DNA of 64,000 nt from Epichloe hybrida. Lineage: Eukaryota; Ascomycota; Sordariomycetes; Hypocreales; Clavicipitaceae. The DNA lies in contig JAFEKR010000027.1 in assembly GCA_019022495.1 (NCBI GenBank), forward strand, positions 595,501 through 659,500, written 5' to 3'. The notes below the pieces were generated by a model. It ran no database searches and was not told the origin of the DNA. It saw nothing but the letters and a program-made list of their open reading frames with translations. How positions within the stretch are numbered: the first letter of the stretch is position 1; the number at the start of each line of letters is the position of its first letter. This document shows positions 12,886 through 25,199 of this stretch, in pieces. Position numbers and translations under genes: made by a program.

Positions 12886-15357
12886 TAGAGCATGTAATGT
12901 AATGTAATGTAATGTAATATTTGGGGTTTGGATGTAATGTGTAATGTTAGGAGGAAAAAAAAGTGGGGTATATTAATATCTTATAATATACTATAGATTT
13001 TTCTCTATTAGATTAATATAAGTGTTTTTATAATAGGTATTTTATTAAATTTACTATTAAATATCTTAATTTCCGATCTTTTAGACTATTAGTTATATCT
13101 TCTAGTATAGGGTATATATAGTAAGTTTATGAGGTTAATTAGATTCTTTAAATTTTTTTATATATTATAAGATATTATATTAACTATATATCTATTTTCT
13201 TATAATTATATTTTTATTATTTTAAACAAGACTTTTTATTACTAAAAAATACCCTATATATACTTTTTTAAATAATATAAAATAATATATTATAAATCTA
13301 AATAATTATATTAAGAAACTATAATTAGACTTTTATATACCTTAAATTTAATATTAATATTATAACTTTTATTTAGAATAATAGTTATTTTTTTAGATTT
13401 AATATATATTCTTTTTAAATATCTTAAATTCTTTTCTTTTCTTTTATAAAATCTAAAGTTAAAAAAGAGTGATTTAGGAATAAAAAGTTAAATAAAAATA
13501 GTATAAATAAATAAATAAGTAAATAATATTATTTATATTATTTAAATGAAAGGCTTTACTTATTATAAAAGCTTTTAAGTATAATATAAGTAATATAAAA
13601 CTATATATTAGTTTTTAAAATATTATTTTAATAAAAAAAATCGTAGTTTATTTATTTATTAAGTAATCTAAGGAATTTAAAGTATAATTAGCTTATAATA
13701 CTTATATAATACCTCATTTATCTTAATTTATCTTAATTTAATACTTTAATATATAAGAAATAATTTTTATAAAATAAAATAAATAATTTTATAGTAAAAT
13801 TTCCTAAAAAAAGAGTAGAAAAAGAGTATAAAAAGCTAAATTTACTAGATTTAAAATAATACGGTTATTATTTAGAATTAATATAAGCTATATAAAAAGT
13901 GGGTCTAAAGTGGGTCTTACTAATAATAGTATTAACTTCTTTATAGCTTATTTACTAAGGTATTTATGATTTTCTCTTAAAAAGATAGTATACTTAAAAG
14001 TGGATCCAAAGTGGGTCTTACTAATTATAGTATTAACTTCTTAATAGCTTATTTGCTATATATATGATTTTCTCTTAAAAAGAAGGTGTATATAAAAGTG
14101 GGTCTAAAGTGGGCCTTACTAATTATAGTATTAATTTCTTAATAGCTTATTTACTAAGATATTTATAATGTTCTCTTAAAAAGATAGTATACTTAAAAGT
14201 GGGTCTACAGTGGGTCTTACTAATAATAGTATTAACTTCTTTATAGCTTATTTGCTTAGATATATATGATTTTTTATTAAAAAGAAAGTATACTTAAAAG
14301 TGGATCCAAAGTGAGTCTTACTAATTATAGTATTAACTTCTTAATAGCTTATTTGCTATATATATGATTTTCTCTTAAAAAGAAGGTGTATATAAAAGTG
14401 GGTCTAAAGTGGGCCTTACTAATTATAGTATTAATTTCTTAATAGCTTATTTACTAAGATATTTATAATTTTCTCTTAAAAAGATAGTATACTTAAAAGT
14501 GGGTCTAAAGTGGGTCTTACTAATAATAGTATTAACTTCTTTGTAGCTTATTTGCTTGGATATATATGATTTTTTATTAAAAAGAAAGTATACTTAAAAG
14601 TGGATCTAAGGTGGGTCTTACTAATTATAGTATTAACTTCTTAATAGCTTATTTGCTAAGATATTTATGATTTTCTCTTAAAAAGATAGTATACTGAAAA
14701 GTGGATCTAAAGTGGGTCTTACTAATAATAGTATTAACTTCTTTATAGCTTATTTGCTTAGATATATATGATTTTTTATTAAAAAGAAAGTATACTGAAA
14801 AGTGGATCTAAAGTGGGTCTTACTAATAATAATATTAACTTCTTTATAGCTTATTTGCTTAGATATATATGATTTTTTATTAAAAAGAAAGTATACTTAA
14901 AAGTAGGTTTAAAGTAAGCCTTATGAATTATAGTACTTACTTCTTTATAGCTTATTTACTTAAATATATATGATTTTCTATTAAAATAAGTATACTTAAA
15001 AGTAAGTTTTTAATATTTTTCTAAGAAATAAGCTTAAAAAGTAAGTTTTATTAGTTTTATAGGTTATAATTAAGATTAGTATAGTAATTTAACCTTAATC
15101 TATATTTTAAGAAACCTAATATATACTTTTCTAATTATTTAAGTTATTTCTTACTATTAATTTCTAATTACTTTACCTAAATATTAAAAAATAAAAAATA
15201 ATTACATTTAATTACAAATAATTACATGTAATGTAATGTAATGTGTGAAAGGGGGGTGTAATGTAATGTAATGTAATGTGTAATGTAATGTAATGTGTAA
15301 TAATTACATTACATTACAAACATTACACAATGTAATGTAATGTAATGTGATGCTCTG
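12886..15357. mobile_element. hAT-1, hAT-like DNA element with pentamer ends and internal satellite
   Basis: Perfect 8 bp TSD GTTATAGT at 12878-12885 and 15358-15365. Termini are TAGAGCAT (one C-to-T from CAGAGCAT) and ATGCTCTG. An 8 bp TSD with CAGAG-type ends is the hAT hallmark. Both ends carry (TGTAA)n arrays in direct and inverted orientation. The interior is extremely AT-rich with no recognisable transposase, so it is a non-autonomous or ruined copy. It contains an array of about eleven ~100 bp tandem repeats. Inserted in Gypsy-C1 between integrase and reverse transcriptase. Confidence 0.85.
13893..15010. repeat. ~100 bp tandem satellite inside hAT-1
   Basis: Eleven full units and one partial, each starting close to AAAAGTGGGTCTAAAGTGGG, at about 13893, 13996, 14095, 14195, 14297, 14395, 14495, 14598, 14698, 14799 and 14900. 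Units 13893-14194 and 14195-14494 repeat as a three-monomer (~300 bp) higher-order unit: the second monomers share GGATCC and GAAGGTGTATATA, the third ones share GGGCCTTAC. The related hAT-3 has only about two recognisable units (35620-35830), so the array has expanded or contracted inside the family. Confidence 0.9.
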
Positions 15358-15639
15358 GTTATAGTATTAAAGCAAAGGCGCTTGCTAAAAGGTATCTTTT
15401 AGCTAGTTAAACGCTAACCACTCCTTTTCTCCAAATATAAACCTACTAGTTTAGATACTATTTTAATTCCCCTTTATTAGCGTATAAAGAGGTGCTATAA
15501 TCCTAAAGTATTTATAAATAAACTATTAATAGAAGTTATAGAATCTAAGGAATAACTATATATCCTTAAAACTTATAGGCTCCTTCTATTCCCTAATTAT
15601 ATTAACTTAGTAAGTATTTATTAATATCCTATTAATAAA

Positions 15640-16330
15640 GAGAATAAACCCTAGGAATTCTACTAACTCCTTATAAAAAGAGTACTTAAAGGGTTTTATA
15701 TATAGCTCTGCTAACCTTATACGCTCTAAGACTTACTTAATATATTTAGTATGCTTCTCTTTTATCTTAAAGAAAATCAAGATATTATCTGAATATACTA
15801 TATAAATAGTATTAACTAGCCTATAGAGCACCTTATAAATATAGCTTTAAAAAGTAGCTAAGGCATTAGTTAATCTAAAAGGTATTATAAGGTACTTATA
15901 GTGCCTATAACACGTGCGAAAAGCTATCTTTTACTTATCGCCCTCTTTTATATAAATCTAGTAGTACGCGTCCTTAATATTAATCTTTAAAAAGAAATAG
16001 GCCCCTTAGCATTAATTAAGAATCTCTAAAATCAGGGGGAGAGCATAATAATTCTTTTATATTACCTTATTAAGTCCCTAATAGTTAACATATAGCTAAA
16101 GTATTCTATCCTTCTTTAGTATAAATAAAATAGGTACGCCTACTAGGCTCTTTAAGGGTCTTATCTAGCCTTTCTTTAGGTTATTATTAATATATTCCTA
16201 GAGCTCCCTAAGTTTACCTTAGGAGAGAGAATAGATTAGTCTATATAGGGGTGTAGCTTCTAGTATAAAATTAATTATATAGTTAGTTAACTTCTTTAAT
16301 AAAAGACTTCTTACCTTATCTAATATAAAT
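15640..16330 (-). pseudogene. Gypsy-C1 reverse transcriptase, degenerate
   Basis: On the minus strand the catalytic stretch reads IYIVYSDNILIFFKIKEKH (around 15765-15815), corresponding to the YLDDILIFS motif with one Asp changed to Asn, followed by EFLGFIL. The upstream part near 15,850-15,900 reads ALATF.SYIYKVL, typical of RT just before the active site. Many stops. Protease and gag lie to the right on the same strand. Confidence 0.85.
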
Positions 16331-16977
16331 ATATCTTTAAACTTATATAGTTTCTCTAGGATATCTTTAATAGTTCTATATACTTTTACCTTCTCTTTAT
16401 CTTTAAGGGGTATAAACTTATCTTCTATAATGCTTATAATAGTATATACTATTATTTTATTATATATTACCTTTATAAACTTATAAGGAGTTAGTAGTAA
16501 AAAAGCTACCTTTCTCTTTTTAAACTACTATTCTTATAAGTATAAGCATAAGTATACATATTCTTTTGTAAGTATATGTATTCTAATTAATATAAGGCTT
16601 CCCTCTACTCTTAGGTCCCTATTAATAGCTATATATAGTAACTTAAGGTCTTTCTCTTTACCTTATAAATCTCTAATTATAATAGGCACCTTATAGATAC
16701 TATACTAAGGAACTATTAGAGCCCTTACTACCTTTAAGATAAGTACTATAGCCTTAGCCTAATTAAGCTTATAAGTCTATATAAATTAGGCACTTATAAT
16801 ATTAATCTTAGCGTAACTATTAAGATTTGCTACTATTTTAATATATTTATACCTATAAATAGTAACTAGTGTGTAAAATTAGTGTCTTACTAGTACCCTA
16901 GTATCTAAGGCAAAGGGAAGGGCTTTTACTTTTACCTCTAGGAGTTTTCCTAACTCTCTTACTAGTCTTTCCTTAGC

Positions 16978-17025
16978 TTATTATAATTATAAATAAAATG
17001 CTTAGTACTACTATAATTATAGCAT
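16978..17025 (-). pseudogene. Gypsy-C1 gag zinc knuckle, Cys changed to Tyr
   Basis: On the minus strand the segment reads CYNYSSTKHFIYNY. Spacing is exactly C-X2-C-X4-H-X4-C if the second and last Tyr were Cys; TGC/TGT to TAC/TAT is the expected RIP change. This is the RNA-binding CCHC knuckle at the end of gag, correctly placed between the 5' LTR on the right and protease/RT on the left. Confidence 0.75.
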
Positions 17026-18075
17026 TACTTTTTTCCTTAGGGTTTATTATTATTTAGGTAAGTAGCTAGGGTTCTCTCCTTATCCTTATCCTTATCTCTT
17101 TAGTCCCTATTTAGCTAATACCCTTATAAGGAATCACGCCTTTAGTATTAAGCTACCTTATATAGGCCTTTCTCTTCTAAATTATTTAGCTTTTGCTTAT
17201 TCTTTAATATTACCTCCTAGAATCACTAGGTAAGTTATATAATATCTTCTTATATTAGGCTAGTAATATTTATATATAAGTTAATATAATCTTATAAGTT
17301 AGAAATTAACTTTATAAAGAATATAAGGGCATAGGTTTTCTCTAGAGCTTACTCTAGGTATTTCTCTAGTAAATCTAGGTAAATACTAAACTTAATAAGA
17401 CTCTAACCCTCCTTTTGCTTTATATTCTCTAGTTATATAGCTATTTATATATTATAGCTTATAAAGTCCTTAAGTAGTATAAGGGTCTATTCCTAAAACT
17501 TATTCTAATTATCCTTAAGGTAATTATAGCTATTAGCTAGTTATTCTTTAATATATTAGTCCTATCTAGCCTAATAGTTTATATATATATAGTTAAGTAT
17601 AAAGAGAATCTTCTAGTTATCTTAATAATACTTCTTCTTTACTCCCTTAAAGGTATAGTTAAGGTTATTAAGCTATATCTTATACTTCTATAAGTTTATA
17701 AGGTATTAGAGTTTTATAATATTTTAAACCTTAATCTCTTAGCTACTAAGACTTAAGAATATACTATTCTTTTAGCCCCTTTTTACTAGCTTCCCCCTTC
17801 TATAAAGTTATATTAAGTTAGTAAGCTCCTATTCTTACTCCTATAGTTCCTTAAGTTACTTAAGCTAGGTAATTTACTCTCTAACTAATACCTCTTTTAC
17901 CCCTATAATAAAAGATTTAGCCTTAGATAAGGTTCTTATAAAATATAGTTTATTACTAGCTATAGTATTACCCCTATTTAGTAAGTCCTAGGGAATATAT
18001 AGTATTACTCTAGTAAATTAGGTAGTTTTCCCCCTTATATTACTCTTAGGTAGCTAGTAGGAGAAGCTTTAGAAT

Positions 18076-18277
18076 TATAAGAATAAAGGGATAGCTAAGT
18101 AAGAGGTATAAGGGCGCTTATATATTAACTAAAGCTTACTAGGTCTAAGTGTATTATATATATAAGTTACTAACTTATAGCTAGTAACTTGCTAGTATTA
18201 CGTGGACCTAGCCCTAGGGCGTGGTATGCTTACCTAGTGGTGCGCTAGTGCGCTAGTGTTGTGAGTGGGGCCTCACA
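18076..18277 (-). repeat. Gypsy-C1 5' LTR
   Basis: 202 bp. The left end on the plus strand is TATAAGAATAAAGGG and the right end GGGGCCTCACA, which keeps the original CA terminus. It is followed by TSD AAATA (18278-18282), then Copia-A0 gag sequence. Confidence 0.92.
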
Positions 18278-18282
18278 AAATA

Positions 18283-18577
18283 CTACCTCTAAAGAACTTA
18301 TAGCTTAGATTCTTATTAAGAAAGTAACCTATAAATATAAGAACTTATACCTATAAACCCTATTTACTATCTTTAATAATAACTTTAAAGAATAAAACTA
18401 AGAGATATTCTAAGTAGTAAATCCTAAAGCTATAAAGAGTCTTTAGGACTTTCTCTTCTTTAGTAGCATTTATATAGACCTATAAAGTTACTATAAGATA
18501 ATAGTCTTGCTTAAAGATATTATTAACTATAATAGATTCTATAATTAGAAAGAAGAAGAAATATAGGAGGTTACTAG
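18283..18577 (+). mobile_element. Copia-A0 gag fragment
   Basis: Aligns with Copia-A1 from about 20114 to 20412 (CTACCCCTAAAGAACTTATAGC onward) and ends at GTTACTAG, where hAT-2 is inserted. In the other copies GTTACTAG continues as GAAGTATTCC; that continuation is missing here, evidence that the middle of A0 was lost. Confidence 0.82.
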
Positions 18578-19169
18578 CAGAGCATGTAATGTAATGTAAT
18601 GTAATGTAATGTAATGTAATGTAATGTAATGTAATGTAATGTAATGTAATGTAATGTAATGTAATGTGTAATTATTACATATTACATTACATTACATTAC
18701 ATTACATTACAAACATTACAAATGTAATGTTAAGGGAAAATAAAAGTGGGGTATATTAAGATCTTATAATATTATATAGATTTTTCTTTATTAAAGTAAT
18801 ATTAGCGTTAACTTAACTACTATTTTAGTTTATTTACTATAAATTATTTAAGTTTCCTTAGTTTTAGATTATTAGTTATATATTAGGGTATAGGGTATAT
18901 TATATAAGTTTAAGAGTATAATAGAAATCCCTAAATTTCTTTTTATATTATAAGATCTTAAATTACTAATAAATCTAATTTCTAAGATTTAATATTATGT
19001 TATTTAACTTAAGTAGTTATTTTACTAAATAATACCCTATATATACTTTTAAATTTAATATAAAATAATATATTATAAGTCTAAATAATTATATTAAGGA
19101 CTAATATTGAAATCTTTAAGAAGCCTATATTATTTAAAGTTAATTAATTTAAAATAGGATATAAAATTT
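18578..19169. mobile_element. hAT-2, left part only
   Basis: Starts CAGAGCATG, preceded by the 8 bp GTTACTAG that would be its TSD. It has about 16 consecutive TGTAA units (18585-18667), then the inverted array, then sequence parallel to hAT-3 until Copia-A1 starts at 19170. The right half and right terminus (ATGCTCTG) are not found anywhere downstream of the Copia elements, so they have been deleted. Confidence 0.85.
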
Positions 19170-22100
19170 TGTTAGAACAAGCATAATATTAACAAGGCTA
19201 CGCGCCTCTAATTAGCTAGGCGCGTTACATCGCGGACCTACATGTCTGGCCTAATCGCGCCACAATTAGCATTAGCATATATAGCCTCTTCGCTTATAAC
19301 CCTAATCAAGGCCCTTTTCCTATAATAAATAGCACACCCTCTTTACTTCTATTTAATCCCTCTTTTACTTACTTTAATAAACTAGAATATATAATAATTA
19401 TATATACTTTAGTCTACCCTAAAAACCCTACGTATAGGTTACTAGTATCTTATAAATACTAATACTAATTAGTAGTTATCTTTATAAATACTATAAATTA
19501 GTAAGGTTTATAGAAGAGGTATTAGTATTAAGGACTTACCTTATAAAAGAGAAAGTACTACTCTAAGATACTAAATATACTAAGGAAGAAGTATATTCTA
19601 GCTCTTCTTTTACCTTAAGTAACTATAACTAGCTCTATACTAAATCTAAGCTTATTAACTTAATTAAAGCCTAGTTAGTAACTAACCTAACCTATCTTTA
19701 TTTATTTAATTAGCGTATCTATTACGCAAATAAACCCTTAGAAGTATATTTATTAAATAATTAAGGCCTAGTTAGTAACTAACCTAATCTATCCTAAATT
19801 ATTTAATTAAACTTACTAAGGGGTAAAAATAATAGCTTTACTTATAATCCTTTAGACCTTTATAAGTTCTTTATTTCCCTTACCTCCCTATTTACTACTA
19901 ATATTATAGTAAAATATTAAGATTAACTAAAGGGATCTAGAACCTAAGATATTCCCTTTAATTATAAATATACCTCCCTCCCTAAAGATACTAGAAAAGA
20001 AGTTAATTTATAAGTTATATCTTACCTCCTTAACTATATCTCCCCTAATTTACACTAGTATATTATATAATAAGTACTAGAGAATAAGGAATTATTTAAT
20101 CTTAAAGTAAACACTACTCCTAAAGAACTTATAGCTTAAATTCTTATTAAGAAAGTAACTTATAAATATAAGAACTTATACCTATAAACCTTATTTACTA
20201 TCTTTAATAATAACTTTAGAGGATAGAACTAAGAGATATTCTAAGTAGTAAATCCTAAAGCTATAAAGAGTCTTTAAGACTTTCTTTTCTTTAGTAGTAT
20301 TTATATAAACCTATAGAGTTACTATAAGATAATAGTCTTACTTAAAGATATTATTAACTATAATAGATTCTATAATTAGAAAGAAAAGGAAATATAGGAA
20401 GTTACTAGGAAGTATTCCCTTTTTAAGAGGTAAATAGCAAAGAAAGATTTCTATAAAGACCTTCTCCCTATTAGTATCCCTTCTTTTAAGAATTAAATAA
20501 ATTAACTAATTACTCTATAATATCCCTAATCCCCTTAACTACTATAATTAGTCCTATTTTATTCCTAAATTCTATTATACTAATCCCTAAGTATACTAAG
20601 TATAAGGTAAAGGTATAATAGTAAAGGTAATTCCCTTATTATAAGCCCTTAATTATAAGCCTAGACCCCCCTTACTTCCTCTCCTATAGTAAGGTATTAT
20701 AATCCCCCTCTATAGTCTAGAACTATAGCACCCCTTCTATAAGATTTAATTATCCCTATTCCCCCTTAAGAGATAGGCTAACCTTTATTAAAGTAACTAC
20801 TTAATCTTAATAAGTTTTATAATAATAAGAGTATTAAGTATAGTACTAAGGAGTATAATATTCTTAATATTAAGCTCTTAACTTATAAAAGGAAGTATAA
20901 GATATTAGGTATTATATAAGAATAGTTTAGCTATAGCTTTAAGTTTATACTAAAAGGAAGACCTCTCTAGTACTTCCTAGAGAACCTTTTAGGCTAAAGA
21001 GACCCCTAAGATCTCCTAACTCTTATCTATAGGATTAGGTAAAAGTTTAAGATAAATAATATATATTAGAAAAACTATTTATTATAGGGAAAACTATAGC
21101 TACTTATAATTATCTAAGAGAACCCTAATAAATTAAAGATTAAATGCTTTAAAGACCTTATAATAAAGCTTTTAAATCTATAAAGGGCAAATTCTTATAG
21201 ATTATAGTTAGAATTAGATCTTTATAGTTAGATTCTAAATACCTATAAGGGAATCCTAGAGTGTAAGGCTTATATTATTAATTCTCCTATTAACCTTTAA
21301 CGCTTTTATAAACGAATAAGGATATTAATTAGCGAATCTAAAGCTTTAATTAATTAATAGTAGTTCCCTATAGAAGCTAGCACTAAAGAACACTTTTAGA
21401 CTAACTATAAGTATAATAGGAAAGGTAAGGAAGCCTAATATAGTTAATTTATATTAAAGAGCAAGCCTTACTACTTAAAAAAGTATTATATATATAGTAA
21501 AGAAGGTTATTAGTTAACTAAGCACTTAGATAAGGACTAGAAGAAAGCGTTCTAATTCTTTAAGAATCACTCCTACACGGACTTAATAGCTTCTTTATAT
21601 AATATATTCCTAACCTAGTATAAAGGTAATAATAATTCTAAATTAGCTAAAGATAATAATATTAACTAGTACCTAATAGAACTTGGTTTAAGTAAAGAAA
21701 ATAATAATAACTAAGTGCCTATAAGCTTTTTTATATATAGGACTACTTATAATAGCTATGTAACTACTAAGATTCTTGCTAGTAAAGTAATAATTCATGC
21801 TCTAGCTAAGAAGGATTTATTTAATCTTTAGGAACTAGATAAGGCACTAAGTGTATTAACACTTAAAGGATAATATTTATCTAGAACCTTTAAAGGCATT
21901 ATAGCTAATATAAGTACTATAGGATATTTATTAGTAGGCTACCCTTAATTCTTAGCTCTATAAAGTATAATACTAACTATTATGCTTAATAAGTTAAATA
22001 CTAGGAAGGTAAAGATTAAGTTTAGTCCTAAAGAACTAATTAAGGCACTAGGATTAATTAAAGTACTAATACTATTTAGAATTATTCTCTTTTAGGTAAT

Positions 22101-24365
22101 CCTTATAAACACTCCCTTTCTCTTATACCTTAATAATATAACTTACCTAAAGATTAATTTTTATATATTAAAGAATATTCTATAGTAAGGGAATATTAAG
22201 GTTCCTATTATATATAAATAGGGGCACACGTGAATGCTTCTTAATAAAGAAGAAAGTGTTACTTAGAGTTATCTTATAGAAATTAAGCTCTATTAATTAT
22301 ATTAATGTTTTAGATACCCTTTAGTTTAATATCTTTATGATTTACTATATAAATTAGGGCATAAGGTTAAGTTTAAAGCTATTAAGAGGCTAACTAAGGT
22401 TTGCTAGTAGTGCTAATTATATGCGGATAGCCTATATTAATTTAAATTTACTCTTTAGGATAAATATACTTATAATTATAAAATCATTATAGATATTATA
22501 TATATTAATAGTAACCGCCCTATTCTGCAAGTTATTAATACGGCTATATCCTTTAATATAGCTAGATTTATTAAGGATATCTCTATAAAGACTATATAGG
22601 AAGCACTCTATCTTTACTAGATTAATATCTATCTAGGCCCCCTGGATTTAATTATTATAGACGCTAGAATAACCTTTAGAGGCAAGGAATTTAAGCAGCT
22701 TATGTTATTAATAGTAATTAAGATTAAAGATATCCCTATTAAGGCTTACTATAGTATTAGTAAGGTTAAGTAATATTATAGGCTACTCTAAAGAGCCTAT
22801 AATATTATTAGATAAGAATACCTAATAATGCTAGAGCCTATAGCGTTATAAATAGTAGTTAAAGCTATAAATAACACCGTAGGATTAAATAGTCTTATGC
22901 AAATAGTCCTTATTTTCAGCGTGTATTCTTATATAGTTAAGGAATTACCTCTATTACTAGATATTACGCAACAAGCCCTTGTAATCTAACTAGTAATAAA
23001 GGAAGTTAAGCGTATTTATGCCTAATAGAAGGTTAGTAATACCCTTACTATAAGGAATAGTCCTAATACCTCTGCAACCATTAACCTCCTACTAGGATTA
23101 CTTATATACGTGTGGCGTGAAGGTAAAGGATAGAGAGAACCTTATAAGCTATTAGCTATAGAAGGCAAGACTTACACTCTTAAGCTCCCTTAAGGCCCTA
23201 AAGCTTTTAGATTAACCTCTATTAGGCCTTTTTATAAAGATTCTAATAAAGAGAGATCTCCTAAGAGTATAGAGGACTAAGACGCCTCCCTATAACCTAT
23301 AGCTACCCCTCCTATTAATCCCCTAAGGCAAGGACCTAGAAGACCTTAAAAGAACCCTCCTATTATTACATCTAATGTTAATTACGTAAATTAAATAAAA
23401 GATAAGACTAATATCTTTCTATTAGCTAAGGAAAGCTCTAATCTTAAGCTTATAATCTAATTACGTAAGGAAGGAATTATTAAGACCCCTAGTAAACCCT
23501 TTAAGCTATTTACTAAAGCTAAAATTAATACTCTAATTAAATAAGGCATGTTTAAATTTATTAAATATAATAAAAGAGAATATAGTAAAACTTAAATTTT
23601 TAATTCCTATATTATTAATAAAGTAAAGGGTAAGATAATAAATCTATATAAGAAGTTAAGGCTTGTAATCTAAGGTTATAGTAATAAAGAGAAGCTAGCA
23701 ATTCTTACACAGGCCCTGATAATCTAACAAGCTAGCTAGCGATTAATCCTCGCGATAACACTTGCATTGTTATTACTAGGCCTTATCCTCTAGCTTCGTA
23801 ATATTATATAGGCTTATATGTAAGCACGAACGCTTCTTAGTTATATAATTCTAGCCTAAATCCCTATTTAAATCCATTACCTATACCCTATAGGTATAAT
23901 AATATAAGTAATTAAGCCTTTTGTTGGAACAAGCATGATATTAACAAGGCTGCGCGCCTTTGATTGGCTAGGCGCTCTAATTAAATAAGGCATGTTTAAA
24001 TTTATTAAATATAATAAAAGAGAATATAGTAAAACTTAAATTTTTAATTCCTATATTATTAATAAAGTAAAGGGTAAGATAATAAATCTATATAAGAAGT
24101 TAAGGCTTGTAATCTAAGGTTATAGTAATAAAGAGAAGCTAGCAATTCTTACACAGGCCCTGATAATCTAACAAGCTAGCTAGCGATTAATCCTCGCGAT
24201 AACACTTGCATTGTTATTACTAGGCCTTATCCTCTAGCTTCGTAATATTATATAGGCTTATATGTAAGCACGAACGCTTCTTAGTTATATAATTCTAGCC
24301 TAAATCCCTATTTAAATCCATTACCTATACCCTATAGGTATAATAATATAAGTAATTAAGCCTTT
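19170..24365 (+). mobile_element. Copia-A1, left part (5' LTR to reverse transcriptase)
   Basis: 5' LTR 19170-19464 (TGTTAGAACAAGC ... ATACTAATA), then leader, gag, protease, integrase and the first half of reverse transcriptase up to about 23921, where Copia-A2 is inserted within AAGCCT. The last 444 bases (including the first ~53 bases of the Copia-A2 LTR) are tandemly duplicated. The leader has an extra ~110 bp segment (about 19,690-19,800) also present in Copia-A3 but not in A0 or A2. The element's continuation is at 32379. Confidence 0.85.
20400..23921 (+). pseudogene. Copia-A1 gag-pro-int-RT, degenerate
   Basis: Ty1/Copia order with stops throughout. The gag zinc-binding segment reads KKYYIYSKEGY.LTKHLDKD near 21,480-21,540 (CYVCGKEG.WSTKH in intact relatives). 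Protease active-site region FKGIIANISTIG near 21,890-21,930 stands where F.GI..DTGA is expected. Integrase runs about 22,280-22,960 with YDLLYKLGHKVKFKAIKRLT, YLGPLDLIIIDARITFRGKEF and IPIKAYYSISKVK. Reverse transcriptase starts about 23,400 with LRKEGIIKTPSKPFK and continues with SYIINKVKGKIINLYKK and ILTQALII.QASQRLIL. Functionally dead. Confidence 0.88.
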
Positions 24366-24418
24366 TGTTGGAACAAGCATGATATTAACAAGGCTGCGCG
24401 CCTTTGATTGGCTAGGCG
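23531..24418 (+). repeat. Perfect 444 bp tandem duplication (23531-23974 and 23975-24418)
   Basis: Compared base by base, the two units look identical, from CTCTAATTAAATAAGGCATG to TGATTGGCTAGGCG. Each contains ~390 bp of Copia-A1 reverse transcriptase and the first ~53 bp of the Copia-A2 5' LTR, so the junction between the two elements is itself duplicated. The other copies in the window differ from each other at many RIP-type sites, so this duplication postdates them or is an assembly artefact. Confidence 0.93.
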
Positions 24419-24661
24419 CGTTGCATCGCGGACCCACATGTCTGGCCTAACTACGCCGCGGTTAGTATTGGCACATGTGGCCTCTTCGCTAATAACCTTA
24501 ATTAAGGCCCCTTTTCCTTTAATAAATAGCGCACCCTCTTTGCTTCTATTTAATCCCTCTTTTACTTACTAAGATAGACTAGAATATATAATAATTATAT
24601 ACACTTTAGTTTACCTTAAAAACCCTATATATAAGTTAATAGTATTCTATAGATACTAATA
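24366..24661 (+). repeat. Copia-A2 5' LTR
   Basis: TGTTGGAACAAGCATGATAT ... GATACTAATA. Followed by CTAATTAGTAGTTATC, the probable primer-binding region. The first 53 bases also occur at 23922-23974 because of the tandem duplication. Confidence 0.93.
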
Positions 24662-25199
24662 CTAATTAGTAGTTATCTCTATAAATACTATAGATTAGCA
24701 AGGTTTATAGAAAAGGTATTAGTATTAAGGACTTACCTTATAAAAGAGAAAGTGCTACTTTAAGATACTAAATATACTAAGGAAAAAGTATATTCTAGCT
24801 CTCCTTTTACCTTAAGTAACTATAACTAGCTTTATACTAAATCTAAGCTTATTAACTTAATTAAGGCCTAGTTAGTAACTAACCTAACCTATTCTTAATT
24901 ATTTAATTAAACTTACTAAGGGGTAAAGATAATAGCTTTACTTATAATTCTTTAAACCTCTATAATTTCTCTATTTCCTATACCTTTTTATTTACTACTA
25001 ATATTATAGTAAAACACTAAGATTAACTAGAAGGATTTAGAACCTAAGATATTCCTTCTAATTATAAACACACCTCCCTTACTAAAGATATTAGAAGAGA
25101 AGTTAACTTATAAGTTATATCTTACCTCCTTAACTATATCTCCCCTAATTTACACTAGTATATTATATAATAAGTACTAGAGAATAAGGAATTATTTAA

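Larger units (their letters stand above)
9194..18277 (-). mobile_element. Gypsy-C1, full-length LTR retrotransposon with nested hAT-1
   Basis: 202 bp LTRs at 9194-9395 and 18076-18277, with TSD AAATA at 9189-9193 and 18278-18282, inserted in the Copia-A0 leader. Reading the minus strand, the order is 5' LTR, gag with zinc knuckle, protease region, reverse transcriptase, integrase, unknown tail, polypurine tract (AAAAGTAGGGGGG) and 3' LTR. Without hAT-1 (12886-15357) and its 8 bp TSD the element is about 6.6 kb. All frames are broken by stops. Confidence 0.92.

Noticed and set aside
12886..12960. TGTAA pentamer arrays as telomeric repeats
   Set aside because: They sit at both ends of elements with 8 bp target duplications, in both orientations, and the unit is not a known telomere repeat.
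13893..15010. Regular ~100 bp repeats as a CRISPR array
   Set aside because: Whole units are repeated without unique spacers, in a fungal transposon.
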